NCBI GenBank assembly: GCA_900073065.1
Contig: FJOG01000004.1
Coordinates: 1,147,936-1,211,935 of the forward strand
Length of the DNA: 64,000 nucleotides
Source: Phialocephala subalpina
Taxonomy: Eukaryota; Ascomycota; Leotiomycetes; Helotiales; Mollisiaceae
Reading direction: 5' to 3'
A program made the translations under genes and the position numbers. This document shows positions 54,055 to 64,000 of this stretch, one piece after another. Within the stretch, counting starts at the first letter, position 1. Each line of letters starts with the position of its first letter. The notes under the pieces are model-generated. The model saw nothing but the letters and a program-made list of their open reading frames with translations. It was not told where the DNA came from and did not search any database.

Positions 54055-56751
54055 TCAATCATCCTCAATATCATCATCACTCAGAACCAACTTTTGTTCC
54101 TGCTGTTGTGGCAAGGGTAAACTATTCGCCGCTCCTCTCCCTCTCATTACCAACCCCTTCTTCTTCGGTGTGCTGCCATCCGCAGGCTTATCCGTTGCCC
54201 AAGCTTCTGCCGCGGGTGCTACATCTTCGTCCCCGCCTTCGTCTGAGGAGTCTTCAGATGGTCCACCGATTCCTTGGAATGTTGCGACTTTCTCCAGCTC
54301 CTTAATCGAGATGGCCGACGATGCGCTTTTCTTGCCTTTGGCGATGACGAGCATGTATGGCAAGCGCTCGAGAAGCATTTCTTTCCTTGCTGACGTGCCA
54401 ACAGACAAGAGAGGTGTAGTATGTTCGTGCTTTCCGTTCTCCTTCGTACTCTGTTTCCTTGACATAGCAGAGCTTTTCCAACTCTCAACCATCCCAGATT
54501 TAGGACGAGCAAACATCGTTGCTCCAGCCGTAACGTTATGATCTTCCTCGCCTTTCATGAGCCGTGATACCCATAGATCTATCGCACTCTCGATTTCTTC
54601 TTTCATTCTCCACAGCTTCAGACTCGTTGGATAGAACATCCTGAATGCTTCGCTGCCTTTACCTTTCCGCATTCCGTCTGCAGCTGGCGCTTTCCTCTTG
54701 ACTGGATGCGGTAACGAGAACAGAAGACCTCGGACTGCGATGTGGAAAGTGATGTCGTCTTGACGAAGGATATCACCTCCGCTTCCACGGCCACCAATAC
54801 CTCCTCCGAAGCCGGTGGGATTGATTGAGCCATCCCATGATGGGCAGAGGAGATCGCTGTCAGATAGCGCATCTATGCAACCATTGACGTGGTCCAGAGA
54901 CGAGAAGTCGTAAGAATCTAGAGAAGCATCACACGAAAGAAGGTAGTTCTCATGAAGAGCAGCCACGAATGTCTGAGTGTCGGTGCCAGTTTCATCGATC
55001 AGGTCGTTGATAATGACCTGAGATCTGTTCGGCCGAGAATGCAGCGACATGAAGTCGGGCAGTTTCTCGACATTGTCGACATGCGGAACCTCGTCACGCT
55101 TGTTGTACACGACTTTCCCAACCGCGTGAAAGATGCCTAGACTTGCTTCTCGTCGAGTAACAAGTTCCAGACTCTCTTCTTCCATCTTCGTCAAAGCAGT
55201 TTCTTTGCTCGCTTTCTTGGTCTTGCCAAAAGCGACTTTGGCACCCCAATCGCCGTCTGTGTCTCCTCTCAGACATAGAAATTCGAGAGCTGCAACAGCA
55301 CTTCTGATATCCCCGATCTCGCCGAGCTTCTTCAGCACCATTGGACCAGGAGTCTTCCTCCTGCCAGATTTCCGAGACTCTTTCTGCACCACTGTCTCGA
55401 GTGCTTTCGCCAATATGGTCGGAGCAATAGCATTAAACTCAATAACGCCAATTCCAGGATGCTGCAGAATCTCAGCTCCCAGCAATCTATGAGCCGTGAA
55501 GCTATCTGCAGACGCAGAGGTAGTAGTAAGTAACGTCTCGGATATGATCATGACCACGGGTGTCACAGGCTCGCTTGAATTGGAATTAAACATCGAAAGA
55601 TGCGGCGTATTAGATGCCAGGTATGACAAAATTGATGATCGAAAAGACTGCGTAGCAGTTGAGGAGCGAGTGAACGTATTAGGAAACTCTTCAATGAGAA
55701 TGATGTTTTTCCGGCGGTCCAGTGGGTTGTCTTCTGGTTTCGTCTGGAGGGCAGGGTCTGTGGAGAATATATCGAGTTGTCCGAATTTACCACCTCGGCC
55801 CATGAACTCTTCGAATTGTGCGGCCATGGAGAGATAGCCATCTGAGGATGCCACGGATCCAACTGGGTTGTGCCATTCGAGTACATCACAATCCATAGCT
55901 TTCGCCAGGAGTTGAATCGTAGTGGTTTTCCCTGTCCCAGCACCTCCTTTTAGTATCAGAAGCCTCTGCCTCATTCGGCCACTCAAGACATTCTCGAGCC
56001 ATGTTCGAACGTCTGAGACCTTCTTTTTGTGAACCGCCAATTCATCCAAGTTGACCGGTGCAAACCTGTCCGCCCACGGTCTTGTATCTTCAAGAGGCCT
56101 GGTCTCCGCAGGTTTGGATGGCTTCATGAACCTCTGACTTGCGCTTGGGAAGTCTCCATCACCAACTGCAAAGGTATCTATAGCTCTTGCTCGTTTCCGA
56201 GCTGCCATGCCCACCAGACTGCCACCCTGTGTACTCGATGGACCAAGGTCGTCATCATCAGATATCATGTCCACATTCTCGGTCTTTCGTGCACTCGACG
56301 TAGGCACTGAGAGTTTCGACTTGGCTCCATTTCCGTTTGTACTCCCCTCAGCCTTCTGGCGTTGAGCCTGTTTGGTAAAAAACGAGAATATGTCCCCACT
56401 CTTGCCCTTTTCGTCTGTCTTGACTTTCTTCTTCGATTTTTCGGGGCTGCTGCTAGCACTCTTGCTTGCAGATGCTTTCCCTCGAATCATACTGGGCAGA
56501 CGTATTGGCGCAGCATTGGTTGGATGATTCGCAGTCTTTGCTCGAGGTTGTGCTTTCGTCGGAGCTTTCGCAGGCTTTCGAGAAGCTGGCTGGGGCGCGG
56601 CAGGTCTTGTAGCGCTTGAAGAAGGTGGAGAAGAGGAGATCAGGTCGACCAATTGAGGTTTGGACTTGATGGTAGGCTCGTAGTCCTCGTCCTCGGAGGC
56701 TGAGGACGTAGGCAGGACATTCTTCCTTCGGCGTTTTGCTGGAGGTGCCAT
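54055..56751 (-). CDS. rad17: DNA-damage checkpoint clamp loader Rad17 (Rad24)
   Basis: Loads the 9-1-1 clamp with Rfc2-5 at damaged DNA to activate the ATR/Mec1 checkpoint. Single uninterrupted exon, 898 aa, from ATG 56751. Residues 1-225 are disordered and basic, with acidic patches (SEDEDYE, DMISDDDDLG) and a motif DIFSFFTK at about 120-127 that resembles a PCNA-interacting (PIP) box. The family start is RPWADRFAPVNLDELAVHKK; Walker A GGAGTGKT is at about 269-276 and Walker B IILIEEFPN at about 350-358. VMIISETLL and the FNAIAPTILAKAL stretch follow, then helical parts with LPDFMSLHSRPNRSQ. The tail ends in acidic LVLSDDDIEDD. Confidence 0.95.
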   Translation of the reverse strand: MAPPAKRRRKNVLPTSSASEDEDYEPTIKSKPQLVDLISSSPPSSSATRPAAPQPASRKPAKAPTKAQPRAKTANHPTNAAPIRLPSMIRGKASASKSASSSPEKSKKKVKTDEKGKSGDIFSFFTKQAQRQKAEGSTNGNGAKSKLSVPTSSARKTENVDMISDDDDLGPSSTQGGSLVGMAARKRARAIDTFAVGDGDFPSASQRFMKPSKPAETRPLEDTRPWADRFAPVNLDELAVHKKKVSDVRTWLENVLSGRMRQRLLILKGGAGTGKTTTIQLLAKAMDCDVLEWHNPVGSVASSDGYLSMAAQFEEFMGRGGKFGQLDIFSTDPALQTKPEDNPLDRRKNIILIEEFPNTFTRSSTATQSFRSSILSYLASNTPHLSMFNSNSSEPVTPVVMIISETLLTTTSASADSFTAHRLLGAEILQHPGIGVIEFNAIAPTILAKALETVVQKESRKSGRRKTPGPMVLKKLGEIGDIRSAVAALEFLCLRGDTDGDWGAKVAFGKTKKASKETALTKMEEESLELVTRREASLGIFHAVGKVVYNKRDEVPHVDNVEKLPDFMSLHSRPNRSQVIINDLIDETGTDTQTFVAALHENYLLSCDASLDSYDFSSLDHVNGCIDALSDSDLLCPSWDGSINPTGFGGGIGGRGSGGDILRQDDITFHIAVRGLLFSLPHPVKRKAPAADGMRKGKGSEAFRMFYPTSLKLWRMKEEIESAIDLWVSRLMKGEEDHNVTAGATMFARPKSGMVESWKSSAMSRKQSTKENGKHEHTTPLLSVGTSARKEMLLERLPYMLVIAKGKKSASSAISIKELEKVATFQGIGGPSEDSSDEGGDEDVAPAAEAWATDKPADGSTPKKKGLVMRGRGAANSLPLPQQQEQKLVLSDDDIEDD

Positions 56752-57319
56752 GTTGGCATGTTTTTGTGTGCTACATTGGTCTGCGGTTCTGTAGGCACTC
56801 GTAGGCAGTTGTGGAGTCTGTCGTCGTTCGAGGTGGGAAGTCTGGGGTAACTTAGGCAGCGTGAGGCTTATCGTGTCTCCACGTGATTGGGCGTCAAGGT
56901 CGCGTCAAATGCGAGTTTCTATTGGATTGATATATTTGAAATTGCTACTTCAAAACCATCAATGTTAGGCATCAGGGAGATGATTATAGTTGTTATTCTT
57001 GCTCGTGGTTGACTCACCGTCTCAGCAGTCTAAGATGTCGGCCCGGAGTCAATAGCTTCAAACGAGAAATCGGATGCTTTTGAAGTTTCCCAATCTAGCA
57101 AAACTTATAATTTTGATCAAACTTTACGTGACTGTATGCTGAGGGTCCGCCATTACCTCTAGGCAAGAACGTCCGTAATAGAAATCGTTCTTTTGTTTGC
57201 ACCGCACACGAATGTCTCTCATATCTTGGGACATTAAAAGCGAGCTCAGCTAACCTCATTTTTAGGGCATGCAAGGTCTTTATATACAGCCTTTCCATAA
57301 CTCCATCACCACCCCATGA
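56752..57319. other. rad17 upstream region and 3' flank of the Ulp1-like gene
   Basis: No gene. A GACGCGACC element (reverse of 56896-56906 area) contains a CGCG core close to the MBF cell-cycle box ACGCGT but is not an exact match. A CCACGTGATTGG element lies at about 56879. Confidence 0.4.
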
Positions 57320-58939
57320 TCATTTCACCCATAAAGCATGCTTCGGACTAACCTCTCGACTCTCACACCTCGGATCGACCCACTCCACCCTTTCTTTCCC
57401 ACCTCCACTACCTCTCCGCTCCTCCCTCTTCTTCCGCCGCTCCCACCCCTCATCCATCTCCTCCACCCACTCAACAAACTTCTCCAGACTCACACCCCTT
57501 CCAGAAACCTCCGATCTATTATACCCAGGATACAGTTTCCGATTCCGTCGACAATGCATTTTAAGCGCAGCTTTATTCGGACATTTCGCATAACAAGCTT
57601 TAGTTGATCTCGCCCAGCGAGGGAGAGCAGAAAGAACCGATTGCGGAAGCGGATGAAAATCATCTTGCTCAATCGCTTCCGGTTTCCTATCAATTAGGGG
57701 ATAGTACTGACAATTCCCCAACCCCTCCTTATCCTCCTCATCCCAAAGCCTAAAACCACCAAACATCAAATCTTGAACATACCTCTTCCGCCTCTTGATA
57801 ATTCGATGCTGATGGTCAGTCGGGAATGCTCCTACCGGAATACCATATCCATAACCGAAGGCTAGGGCCATGGCGTGGGTTACTGTGTATATACCACAGT
57901 CTCCCCTCCAGAGATTTTGGAGTCTGCCGGCGCCGGTGCGGAGAGTCCATTCTGAAGGGATGAAAGGCGTTTCGGAGTCTTTGCCTATAAATTCGGCGAG
58001 CCAGGCGAAGAGTTGGGGCAGACAGTGAGCACCGTCGGAGCGAGGGGAGTCGGGGAGGCCTGTGTCTGCTCCTGTGATGAAGGGTCAGCTACTCATTCTG
58101 CTTGAAAAAGTCCTCAAAAAGTCGAAATAGGGGAAGGAAAACATACCAGAACAAATATAATCCACACTCCTCGCCTCCGGACTTACCGCACAAACCGCTA
58201 CATGCGCCGCCTCCTGATATCTCGGCACAAAACTAATCGGAATAAACAAATACCTCAATTTCCAAAACTGCTTGATACTCAATCTCTTGCTCGTTTGCTC
58301 TGCCATATCTCCAGAACTTCTCGCTATCAGTTCTTTATGGAAATCTTGTTGTAAGTAGAAGAATTTGGGATCGGTGCCAAGGGAGCGACAGTCGATGCTG
58401 GAGTTTTTAGAGTGCCAGAGGTTGGCGTAGTCGCAGATGTATTGCAGGTAGGCGTCGGTGCAGATGCTGGGAGTACCGGCTTTTTGGTCGAGGACTCTGA
58501 GGCCTTGGCGGGCGTTTATTTTTGTGCCTATGCCGACTGGTGTGGTGTTAGTAGAGAATTTTAATATATCTTGGAGGGGGTTTGACGGTTAGACTTACTA
58601 TTAGATTCGGTTGGTAAAGGTGTTCTCGAGAAAGGAGGATAGTCGGGCATGTCTTCACCGCTGTTGGCCTTCTTGATCTGATGTCGCCGTTGATTCACGT
58701 CATTTAGATGTTTGATTTCTGATTCACGGTATGTCAACAGTGTACAATTGGCAAAAGAACGGATACTTCAGGGACATTGACATACTTTTGTTTAGCATCT
58801 GAGCAGCTTCGGGATCTGGCTCACTAAAGATCTTATCTGCCATTGCTTTAATGATAGACTTTTTCAACGCATTCTCAGGCTGGTGCTCAGGAGCATTAGG
58901 ATTCATGGGCCAGGAGTTCCTGGTCTCACATGGCACCAT
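57320..58939 (-). CDS. Ulp1-like cysteine protease (C48 family, SUMO-protease fold)
   Basis: Predicted peptidase for SUMO or a similar modifier, or a relative with another target. Exons 58939-58786, 58718-58599, 58536-58147 and 58071-57320 give 471 aa, with all junctions in phase 1. The catalytic order is H (AAHVAV, about His203), D (SVDYICSG, about Asp217), Q (LQNLWRG, about Gln273) and C (GDCGIYTVTHAMALAFG, about Cys280). The typical Trp after the catalytic His is replaced by Val, so the S1 pocket may differ from classic Ulp1. Upstream is INARQGLRVLDQKAG and a charged N-terminus. The C-terminus after the protease is basic, with a Cys-containing stretch (CYAKCPNKAALKMHCRRNRK). ATG 58939 is the first in frame, but an additional 5' exon is possible. 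Confidence 0.8.
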
Positions 58940-59384
58940 CCCGGCGTCTTTATGACCACTCGGATATAATCTTCGACTTGAAGAGAAAAGCTTGAATACA
59001 TAGCATTAGAACAAGCAAATCGTTGGATTCCAAGCTCATTGTGCTGAACAAAGGATTCCGCGACTCAACATGAAAGCCTAGACTTGATCCTCGACTGCAA
59101 CAAAGGAAATAGACGCAATTGAAGATTAGAGGCTCTTTTAGATTCCATTATAGCCACAAAGAAATAATTCCAAAACCAAAGAACATAATCGAGAATGAAA
59201 ATGATAGTACATTTGAAAGAAAATCAAATCCGCTTGATTCGATCCATCGACCAGCTATAGCAGACATTGCGAAATACTTACCATTCTCACTCTTACCAAA
59301 GTGAAGACCAGCTCCTCACCTACCTTTCACTCTACCATTCACCGTACCAAAAGGAATTCCAGCTCGCCTCTGCAGTGAAATGAT
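58940..59384. other. Intergenic region
   Basis: Upstream side of the Ulp1-like gene and downstream side of the small membrane protein gene. Nothing coding supported. Confidence 0.4.
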
Positions 59385-59675
59385 CTAACCCCCATAGAGT
59401 AAGCCAGTGGGAGCTAACATTACTCTTGCGATCAACTTGCATACAGCAACGCAAATCATTAAGAAGAGGGTGAACAAGAGGAGGAAGAGGAGGAAGAGCC
59501 ATTCGAACGCAGCCTGCAAAAACATCCCGACAGCGTCCGATTGTGCTTGTGTCCTCTCTTCTCTCTCGAATACCTCGTTCATTGCCGCCCTATACGCGCC
59601 CGTTTCTGCCTTCCTCGACTCCGCCTCTGCATGCTGTCTTCTCTCCTCTGCCATCTGCTCCCAGTTTCTCAGCAT
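59385..59675 (-). CDS. Small predicted membrane protein, 96 aa
   Basis: Unknown family. ATG 59675 to TAG-side stop at 59385 in one exon. Residues 1-45 are charged and helical (WEQMAEERRQHAEAESRKAE, EVFEREERTQAQ), a likely short coiled coil. Residues about 52-85 are strongly hydrophobic (FEWLFLLFLLLFTLFLMICV), one or two membrane passes. Ends APTGLLYGG. Same strand as the Ulp1-like gene; no functional link is evident. It could instead be the last exon of a longer gene, but no upstream exon is visible. Confidence 0.5.
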   Translation of the reverse strand: MLRNWEQMAEERRQHAEAESRKAETGAYRAAMNEVFEREERTQAQSDAVGMFLQAAFEWLFLLFLLLFTLFLMICVAVCKLIARVMLAPTGLLYGG

Positions 59676-60488
59676 CGCCCTGTTAGAACCAAGGTATCTA
59701 ATATAAGAAAAATGCTACACGACGATGGAAATTGTTTCTCCCTCCTCCTCGTCGCGTGTGTAGAAGGAAAATGGGGTTTCGTCTCCATTTTGGTGTACCT
59801 CATCCACTGGAGACAGACTTGGCTCGAATCCTATCACCTTGACATGATTGGCAAATTTTAATGTGATTTGTGGTTGTTGTGACTTAATTGATGCCCTGTA
59901 TGGAAGCGGAAAAGCGTAACGTTAGGTTTTGAATTGACTAATCTTGGAATTGGAAGACGGAACAGGACATTCGACACAATATATATTGTTCCGATTGAGA
60001 AGGCATCAAAGAAGTATCGACCTCAATGGCTTTAAGCCCCGATTCAACAAAGCCTCTTTGATGCCTCTTTGATGCTTTGGAATGGCAGATTCAATCCACA
60101 ATAACATGTTATCAACGCACAGAGAACAATAGAATCCGCGCACAAGGGCACATGAAAACTTTTCAAAGGGGCATCGATGGACATGAATAACATCAATTGT
60201 TGGGGAAATGCTCCATCGAGTTCAGAAAAGAAGAAGGGAAGGAATCGTCATCGCGTCGTACTCGCGATAGTTTTCGTGATTTTGGAGGAGGAGAAGGGAT
60301 GTCAGGGGGTTGATGGAAACTCGTGCCACTTTTAGGTGGCCACCTTCCATTTCAAGCCAGGCACTAGCACGTGATGCACTCAACTTCACGCCCTACCGAT
60401 GTCAAGAATTAGGTTGAAATCTCCAGTTCTCATATATTCTCATCTTTGTCGTCTTTGTTTCCTTTGTACGGTCCCAGAACTTGAGAAA
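59676..60488. other. Intergenic region with 11-bp inverted repeat
   Basis: GGCATCAAAGA (60002-60012) is followed by its exact reverse complement TCTTTGATGCC (60055-60065) and a direct repeat of that arm (60066-60075). A GCACGTGATG element lies at about 60368, upstream of the acetyltransferase gene. Confidence 0.5.
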
Positions 60489-61424
60489 ATGCCTTCGTCC
60501 ATCATCGAAGAAGTAACAGCCGAACCAATAAAGGCACCAGCGAGAGCAAAGGTCAACTTGATTGCGTGGGACCCAGAGTCTCCAGCGCATGTTGAGCGAA
60601 TGTTTCAGCAGCGTGTTGCGTGTGGGTGGAATGAGACTTACGTTAAGAAATGGAGGGGTGTGCAAAGAGAGGGCAAGATGACTCTTCAGTGGGTTGTAAG
60701 TTAGGTTCTTTTTTCCACAGGACTTTGATGCCGTTTGCACTAACTGAAGCTTGGAAACATTTCATTTCGTTCTTGACGTTCACCTCTGGAGGTTGAGGAG
60801 GGGGTATTTATGATATCTGATTCTGACTCGCGAAGCAGGTTCTTTCAGACAATGATCCAGAAAAGGAGACCAAGTTAGCCCAGCACCAACTCAAGTACCC
60901 CAGAGAAGCATTACCCATAATTGACACAGCCACCGCCCTAGGTGGTAAACCACGGACACCATCTTCTCAATCATTCATTCCTGTAGGCCACATTTCCTTA
61001 GACGCTGAGAGTCCGAATCCAGATCAAGCAGACGCTGAAAAGGGCCTTTACTGTATAACCACTTTCTATATCTCTCGTGCTATTCAACGAGGTGGACTCG
61101 GTCGTGCTGCAATGGATACCATTGAGAGTGAAGCTGTCAATGAGCCGTTGTGTGCGAAGGTCTTGTCGTTGGATACTCTGGCGAAGGAGAGTACGAATAG
61201 GAATGAGATGTTAGCAGAACTTGGGATAGACCTTGAATCGGTATTTAAATCCTTCTCGACGAAGAAGTGATAGAGCTAATGTCGAATAGTTATCGAATCA
61301 GGATTGGTATGAACGACGGGGATACAAGGTCTGGAGATATGTGGAAGGGCATATTCAGCACCGAGATCGTAATGGTAAAGTGTGGCCACTGGATGGCGTC
61401 TTTATGAAGAAAACGGTGGCGTAA
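60489..61424 (+). CDS. GNAT-type N-acetyltransferase-like protein
   Basis: Probably transfers an acetyl group from acetyl-CoA; substrate unknown. Exons 60489-60695, 60839-61240 and 61290-61424 give 247 aa, phases 0. ATG 60489 (MPSSIIEEVTAEPI) is preferred over an upstream in-frame ATG at about 60399 because the upstream part lacks family sense. The GNAT core shows VGHISLDAE, then GLYCITTFYISRAIQRGGLGRAAMDTIE (positions about 145-172; acetyl-CoA loop RGGLGRAA) and the closing WYERRGYKVWRYVEG. The gene ends at TAA 61422-61424 directly after a GTAAGT-like string, so a further 3' exon is possible but not needed. Confidence 0.82.
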
Positions 61425-62418
61425 GTTAGACTTCTGGTATGCCTCCTGGACGTGCAGGGTGGTTCTCGATATACTAGGTAACGATGCAGTTCCGCAATAG
61501 ACAAACTATATGTCCGTTCGTCAAATTCGAGAAGTGAAGGAAGGACCTGAATCAAACGAGGCGATTCGAGTCATTTTGTCCTTTCCTACACTGCGTAGCT
61601 TGCTTGACACATTGATTCGCTTGCCATAGAAAAGAGTCATTGAATTTCGAGGAAAGCAAGCGGTTCCAATTGTTGGACGCACTCGCGATTATCTGCATAA
61701 TACTCTCGGAGATGGGATTCTCAGAAAGGAGATGCTGAACGGCCGTCCGGAAATCTGCCTCGGTTCACCCCTTTCAGCGTTTCAGGGGCGTCACGGGTCA
61801 AGCTTACCCAAAAAGGCTAGCCTCACTTCCCTGCGCCAAGCCTGAAACGTCGGCAAACTCAATTGCCACAGCGTCGAGCCTCTTCAGACGAACGATTGGT
61901 TGAGCGTTTCGCAGACTCGCGAGCGAGACTTGACAGCTCCTCCACTTCCATTCAATCCACCTCCTGCATTGGCCACAATAGTAACGCCTTCACGATACCA
62001 TTCACGTCAACCGCACAATGGTCACATTGACACCAAAGGGGTTGGCCCCTGATTCAATCACAATATGGAGTTCTCCCGTCCTTGATATTCTACTTTACCT
62101 GTTGCTACCGCTCATCAGCTTTGATTCCGGCTAACAATCACTTGAAGTGCCATACGTTCATTACCACAACTGCAGGACAGCACCACATTCCTTGTTCAGA
62201 AGTCCTTCTTCCACTCCTTACAACTCTCGAAAGAATCTGCCAGAACGAAGTCTTTGTACCACATACCGAGATACATCTACACTCTCGAAGCTGGTTCTCG
62301 ACATTACAAAGAAACTCGAAGACAAGCTTGTTGTTCCTGCTACATTATCGAACTCGGCAGCCTGCATATTCCAAACCATAGATCGACCAAATAAACCACC
62401 ACCGAAATCGCCATCAAA
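61425..62418. other. Intergenic region, 1 kb
   Basis: No gene supported. The 100 bases before 62419 are CA-rich, a likely leader of the secreted-protein gene. Confidence 0.45.
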
Positions 62419-63096
62419 ATGTATACAATGTTTTTCACTATCACCATGCTCGCCAGCATGGCCCTCACCTCACCAACCCCTTTACCCTCTCCTGTCTCCC
62501 CTCGAGCCGCCCCCCAAGCATCCGACATACTCCTCGCAATCGCTCCAAGCTCCTCCTCCTGCGCCAACGCTCCCGCCGCTGGAGAATGTGCGACCGCTGC
62601 CCAAGCCGCTGAATACCTGATTCCAGCCATGGCGAAATACGAAATCTACAACCCCCACGAAATCGTCGCCGTGTTGTCTGTTATTGCCTACGAGTCCGGC
62701 GAGTTCAAATACAACACCAACCATTTCCCTGCTCCTGGTCGTCCTGGACAAGGAACACGCAACATGCAAATGCCGAACTTCAACCTCATTTACGCACAAT
62801 CTATTCCTGAGCTCAAGACACAACTCGCTGCTATCACAACTGCGACCAGTACAAGCGGGTTGAGTGATGCTACGTTGAATGCTATCAGAGCGTTGGTGTT
62901 GCCAGATCAATATAGCTGGGCGAGTGGAGCTTGGTACTTGACTACGCAATGCTCCAGTGTTAGAACGCAGCTTCAGGCTGGGGGAGTGGCAGGATGGAAT
63001 GCCTACATGGCTTGCATTGGGGCTACGGATTCGAGCGAGACGGCTGCGAGGTTGGCGTACTGGACGGCTGCGAATACTGCTTTTGGTATTTCGTAG
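62419..63096 (+). CDS. Secreted protein, lysozyme-like helical fold, 225 aa
   Basis: Single exon from ATG 62419. A signal peptide (MYTMFFTITMLASMALTSP) and Pro/Ala-rich pro-region precede the mature domain from about residue 35. The body is helical, with AAQAAEYLIPAMAKYEIYNP, IVAVLSVIAYESGEFKYNTN, then GQGTRNMQMPNFN, WASGAWYLTTQC and VAGWNAYMACIGATD. The glutamate in AYESGEF followed by Asn/Pro/Gly loops recalls lysozyme/lytic-transglycosylase-like proteins, so it may bind or cut cell-wall glycans (inference). Two Cys near residue 50 and two near the C-terminus could form disulfides. Function is not proven; no close named family recognised. Confidence 0.8.
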   Translation: MYTMFFTITMLASMALTSPTPLPSPVSPRAAPQASDILLAIAPSSSSCANAPAAGECATAAQAAEYLIPAMAKYEIYNPHEIVAVLSVIAYESGEFKYNTNHFPAPGRPGQGTRNMQMPNFNLIYAQSIPELKTQLAAITTATSTSGLSDATLNAIRALVLPDQYSWASGAWYLTTQCSSVRTQLQAGGVAGWNAYMACIGATDSSETAARLAYWTAANTAFGIS

Positions 63097-64000
63097 AGAG
63101 AGACTGGGTCTTTGCTGGCAAGGACAGGACCTAGATGAACGTTGGTTTCTTGTACATAGTAAGGGCGTGGATTACATATTGAATGAAATGTATAAAACTG
63201 AAATGATACCCTTGTTTTGGTGAAGTCTTGCTGTGGTTTATAGACAATTTGGTCAGTGAAATCATTGTACTCGGGTAGAAGCCCGCAGAACCTTTTTCAA
63301 GATGATTCTACTCTCCAAACTGGTTCTCCTTACAAAAAACCTTCCTTATTTTGAACTGTACCTCCTGTCGGCTATTATTCTCGTTTTCAAAATATTCCTA
63401 CGTTCCAAAGTATTCCTCCCTTTCAAATTGCCCCTACTTTCCAAAATCCTCTTCCCTCTCGAAATGTTTCAAGTTTCCACAACTTTCAACCTTCTTACTC
63501 TTTCTGAGTAGGTCACAATCACAGAGCACTCTGACTCTGTATTCACCTCCGTATTCTTCAAATAAGACATTAAGATCATCACACTAAGCATCGCAGTTAT
63601 GCAAACCTTGCTTAGCAAGTATAGACGAGCTTCCTGTCTCCTTAAGCAATCCTCATCCTCTTCTTGAGATCCTAAACAAGATCATATGGACCACCACGAC
63701 GAAGACTAAAACATACCTGGTGGCCTAGCCCAGGCGGGAAATCCTAACGTATAGTACATAGTAAATGATACTGGCAGATAGTCCCACTGGTGCAAGGGAC
63801 TAAGGGCCTTTGTTGTCAAGATCTTATTTGCTTTTAAGTATATGTCAACCGTCGGACAATGGACACACGACGACAAGCCTTGGGCGATGCGGCGAGACAG
63901 CTCACAAAGAATATAGAAGATCTGCCAATCACCTAGACCATTATACAACTTTCCATTCATGATAGTCCTCTCGCAAAGTACATTTCTCTGAATCTCTATG
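63097..64000. other. Intergenic region with an 18-nt minisatellite
   Basis: No gene with family sense. A tandem repeat occupies about 63313-63490 (separate entry). 63500-64000 shows nothing recognisable. Confidence 0.5.
63313..63490 (+). repeat. 18-nt imperfect tandem repeat (about 9-10 units)
   Basis: Units of the form TTCCAAAGTATTCCTCCC recur every 18 nt with many substitutions. Two plus frames stay open across it: one gives hexapeptides like LLSKxx (ATG 63302), the other [FLV][SP]Kx[SP]x. The preserved length and two open frames suggest either a decayed coding repeat or a young minisatellite. Confidence 0.6.

Overview
The window is nuclear DNA of a filamentous ascomycete (Pezizomycotina). 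Genes lie on both strands. Most are split by introns of about 45-130 nt, usually with GT..AG ends and CTRAY-like branch sites. Gene types (Sfl1-type HSF factor, bZIP+DUF3425 factor, Vnx1-type exchanger, questin-oxidase-like protein, F-box protein) fit this group. A leotiomycete is my guess from general impression only.

Layout: 0-13 kb is a gene-bearing block with an MFS transporter running off the left edge, a rhodanese/tyrosine phosphatase, the nucleoporin Nic96 and a bZIP factor. 13-20.7 kb is a decayed accessory island: no intact gene, a three-copy degenerate repeat, a 21-nt coding-like minisatellite, and broken remains of an APH-type kinase gene and a secreted-protein gene. 20.7-49.5 kb returns to dense genes: FGGY carbohydrate kinase, proteasome ATPase Rpt6 head-to-head with a Vnx1-like cation/H+ antiporter, an extended SDR reductase, a six-exon F-box gene, an Sfl1-like factor, an unknown 579-aa protein, an alpha/beta hydrolase, threonine aldolase head-to-head with an amidase. 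49.6-54 kb has a tRNA-Glu(CTC) with a short intron and a degraded half copy, a UBE3D/HECT_2-like gene, and a questin-oxidase-like gene broken by a perfect 250-bp tandem duplication next to an apparent deletion. 54-64 kb carries Rad17, a Ulp1-like protease, a small membrane protein, a GNAT acetyltransferase, a secreted lysozyme-like protein and an 18-nt minisatellite.

These are mostly unlinked housekeeping and regulatory genes; I see no biosynthetic cluster. The most unusual signals are: (1) four introns that work only with a GC donor, out of roughly 37 coding introns I could reconstruct; (2) one of them in the F-box gene with two acceptors 32 nt apart that open two long overlapping frames for the C-terminus; (3) the 250-bp duplication plus deletion in the questin-oxidase-like gene; (4) the decayed repeat-bearing island at 13-20 kb. 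All exon joins were made by eye from splice motifs, frame and protein sense, with no transcript data.
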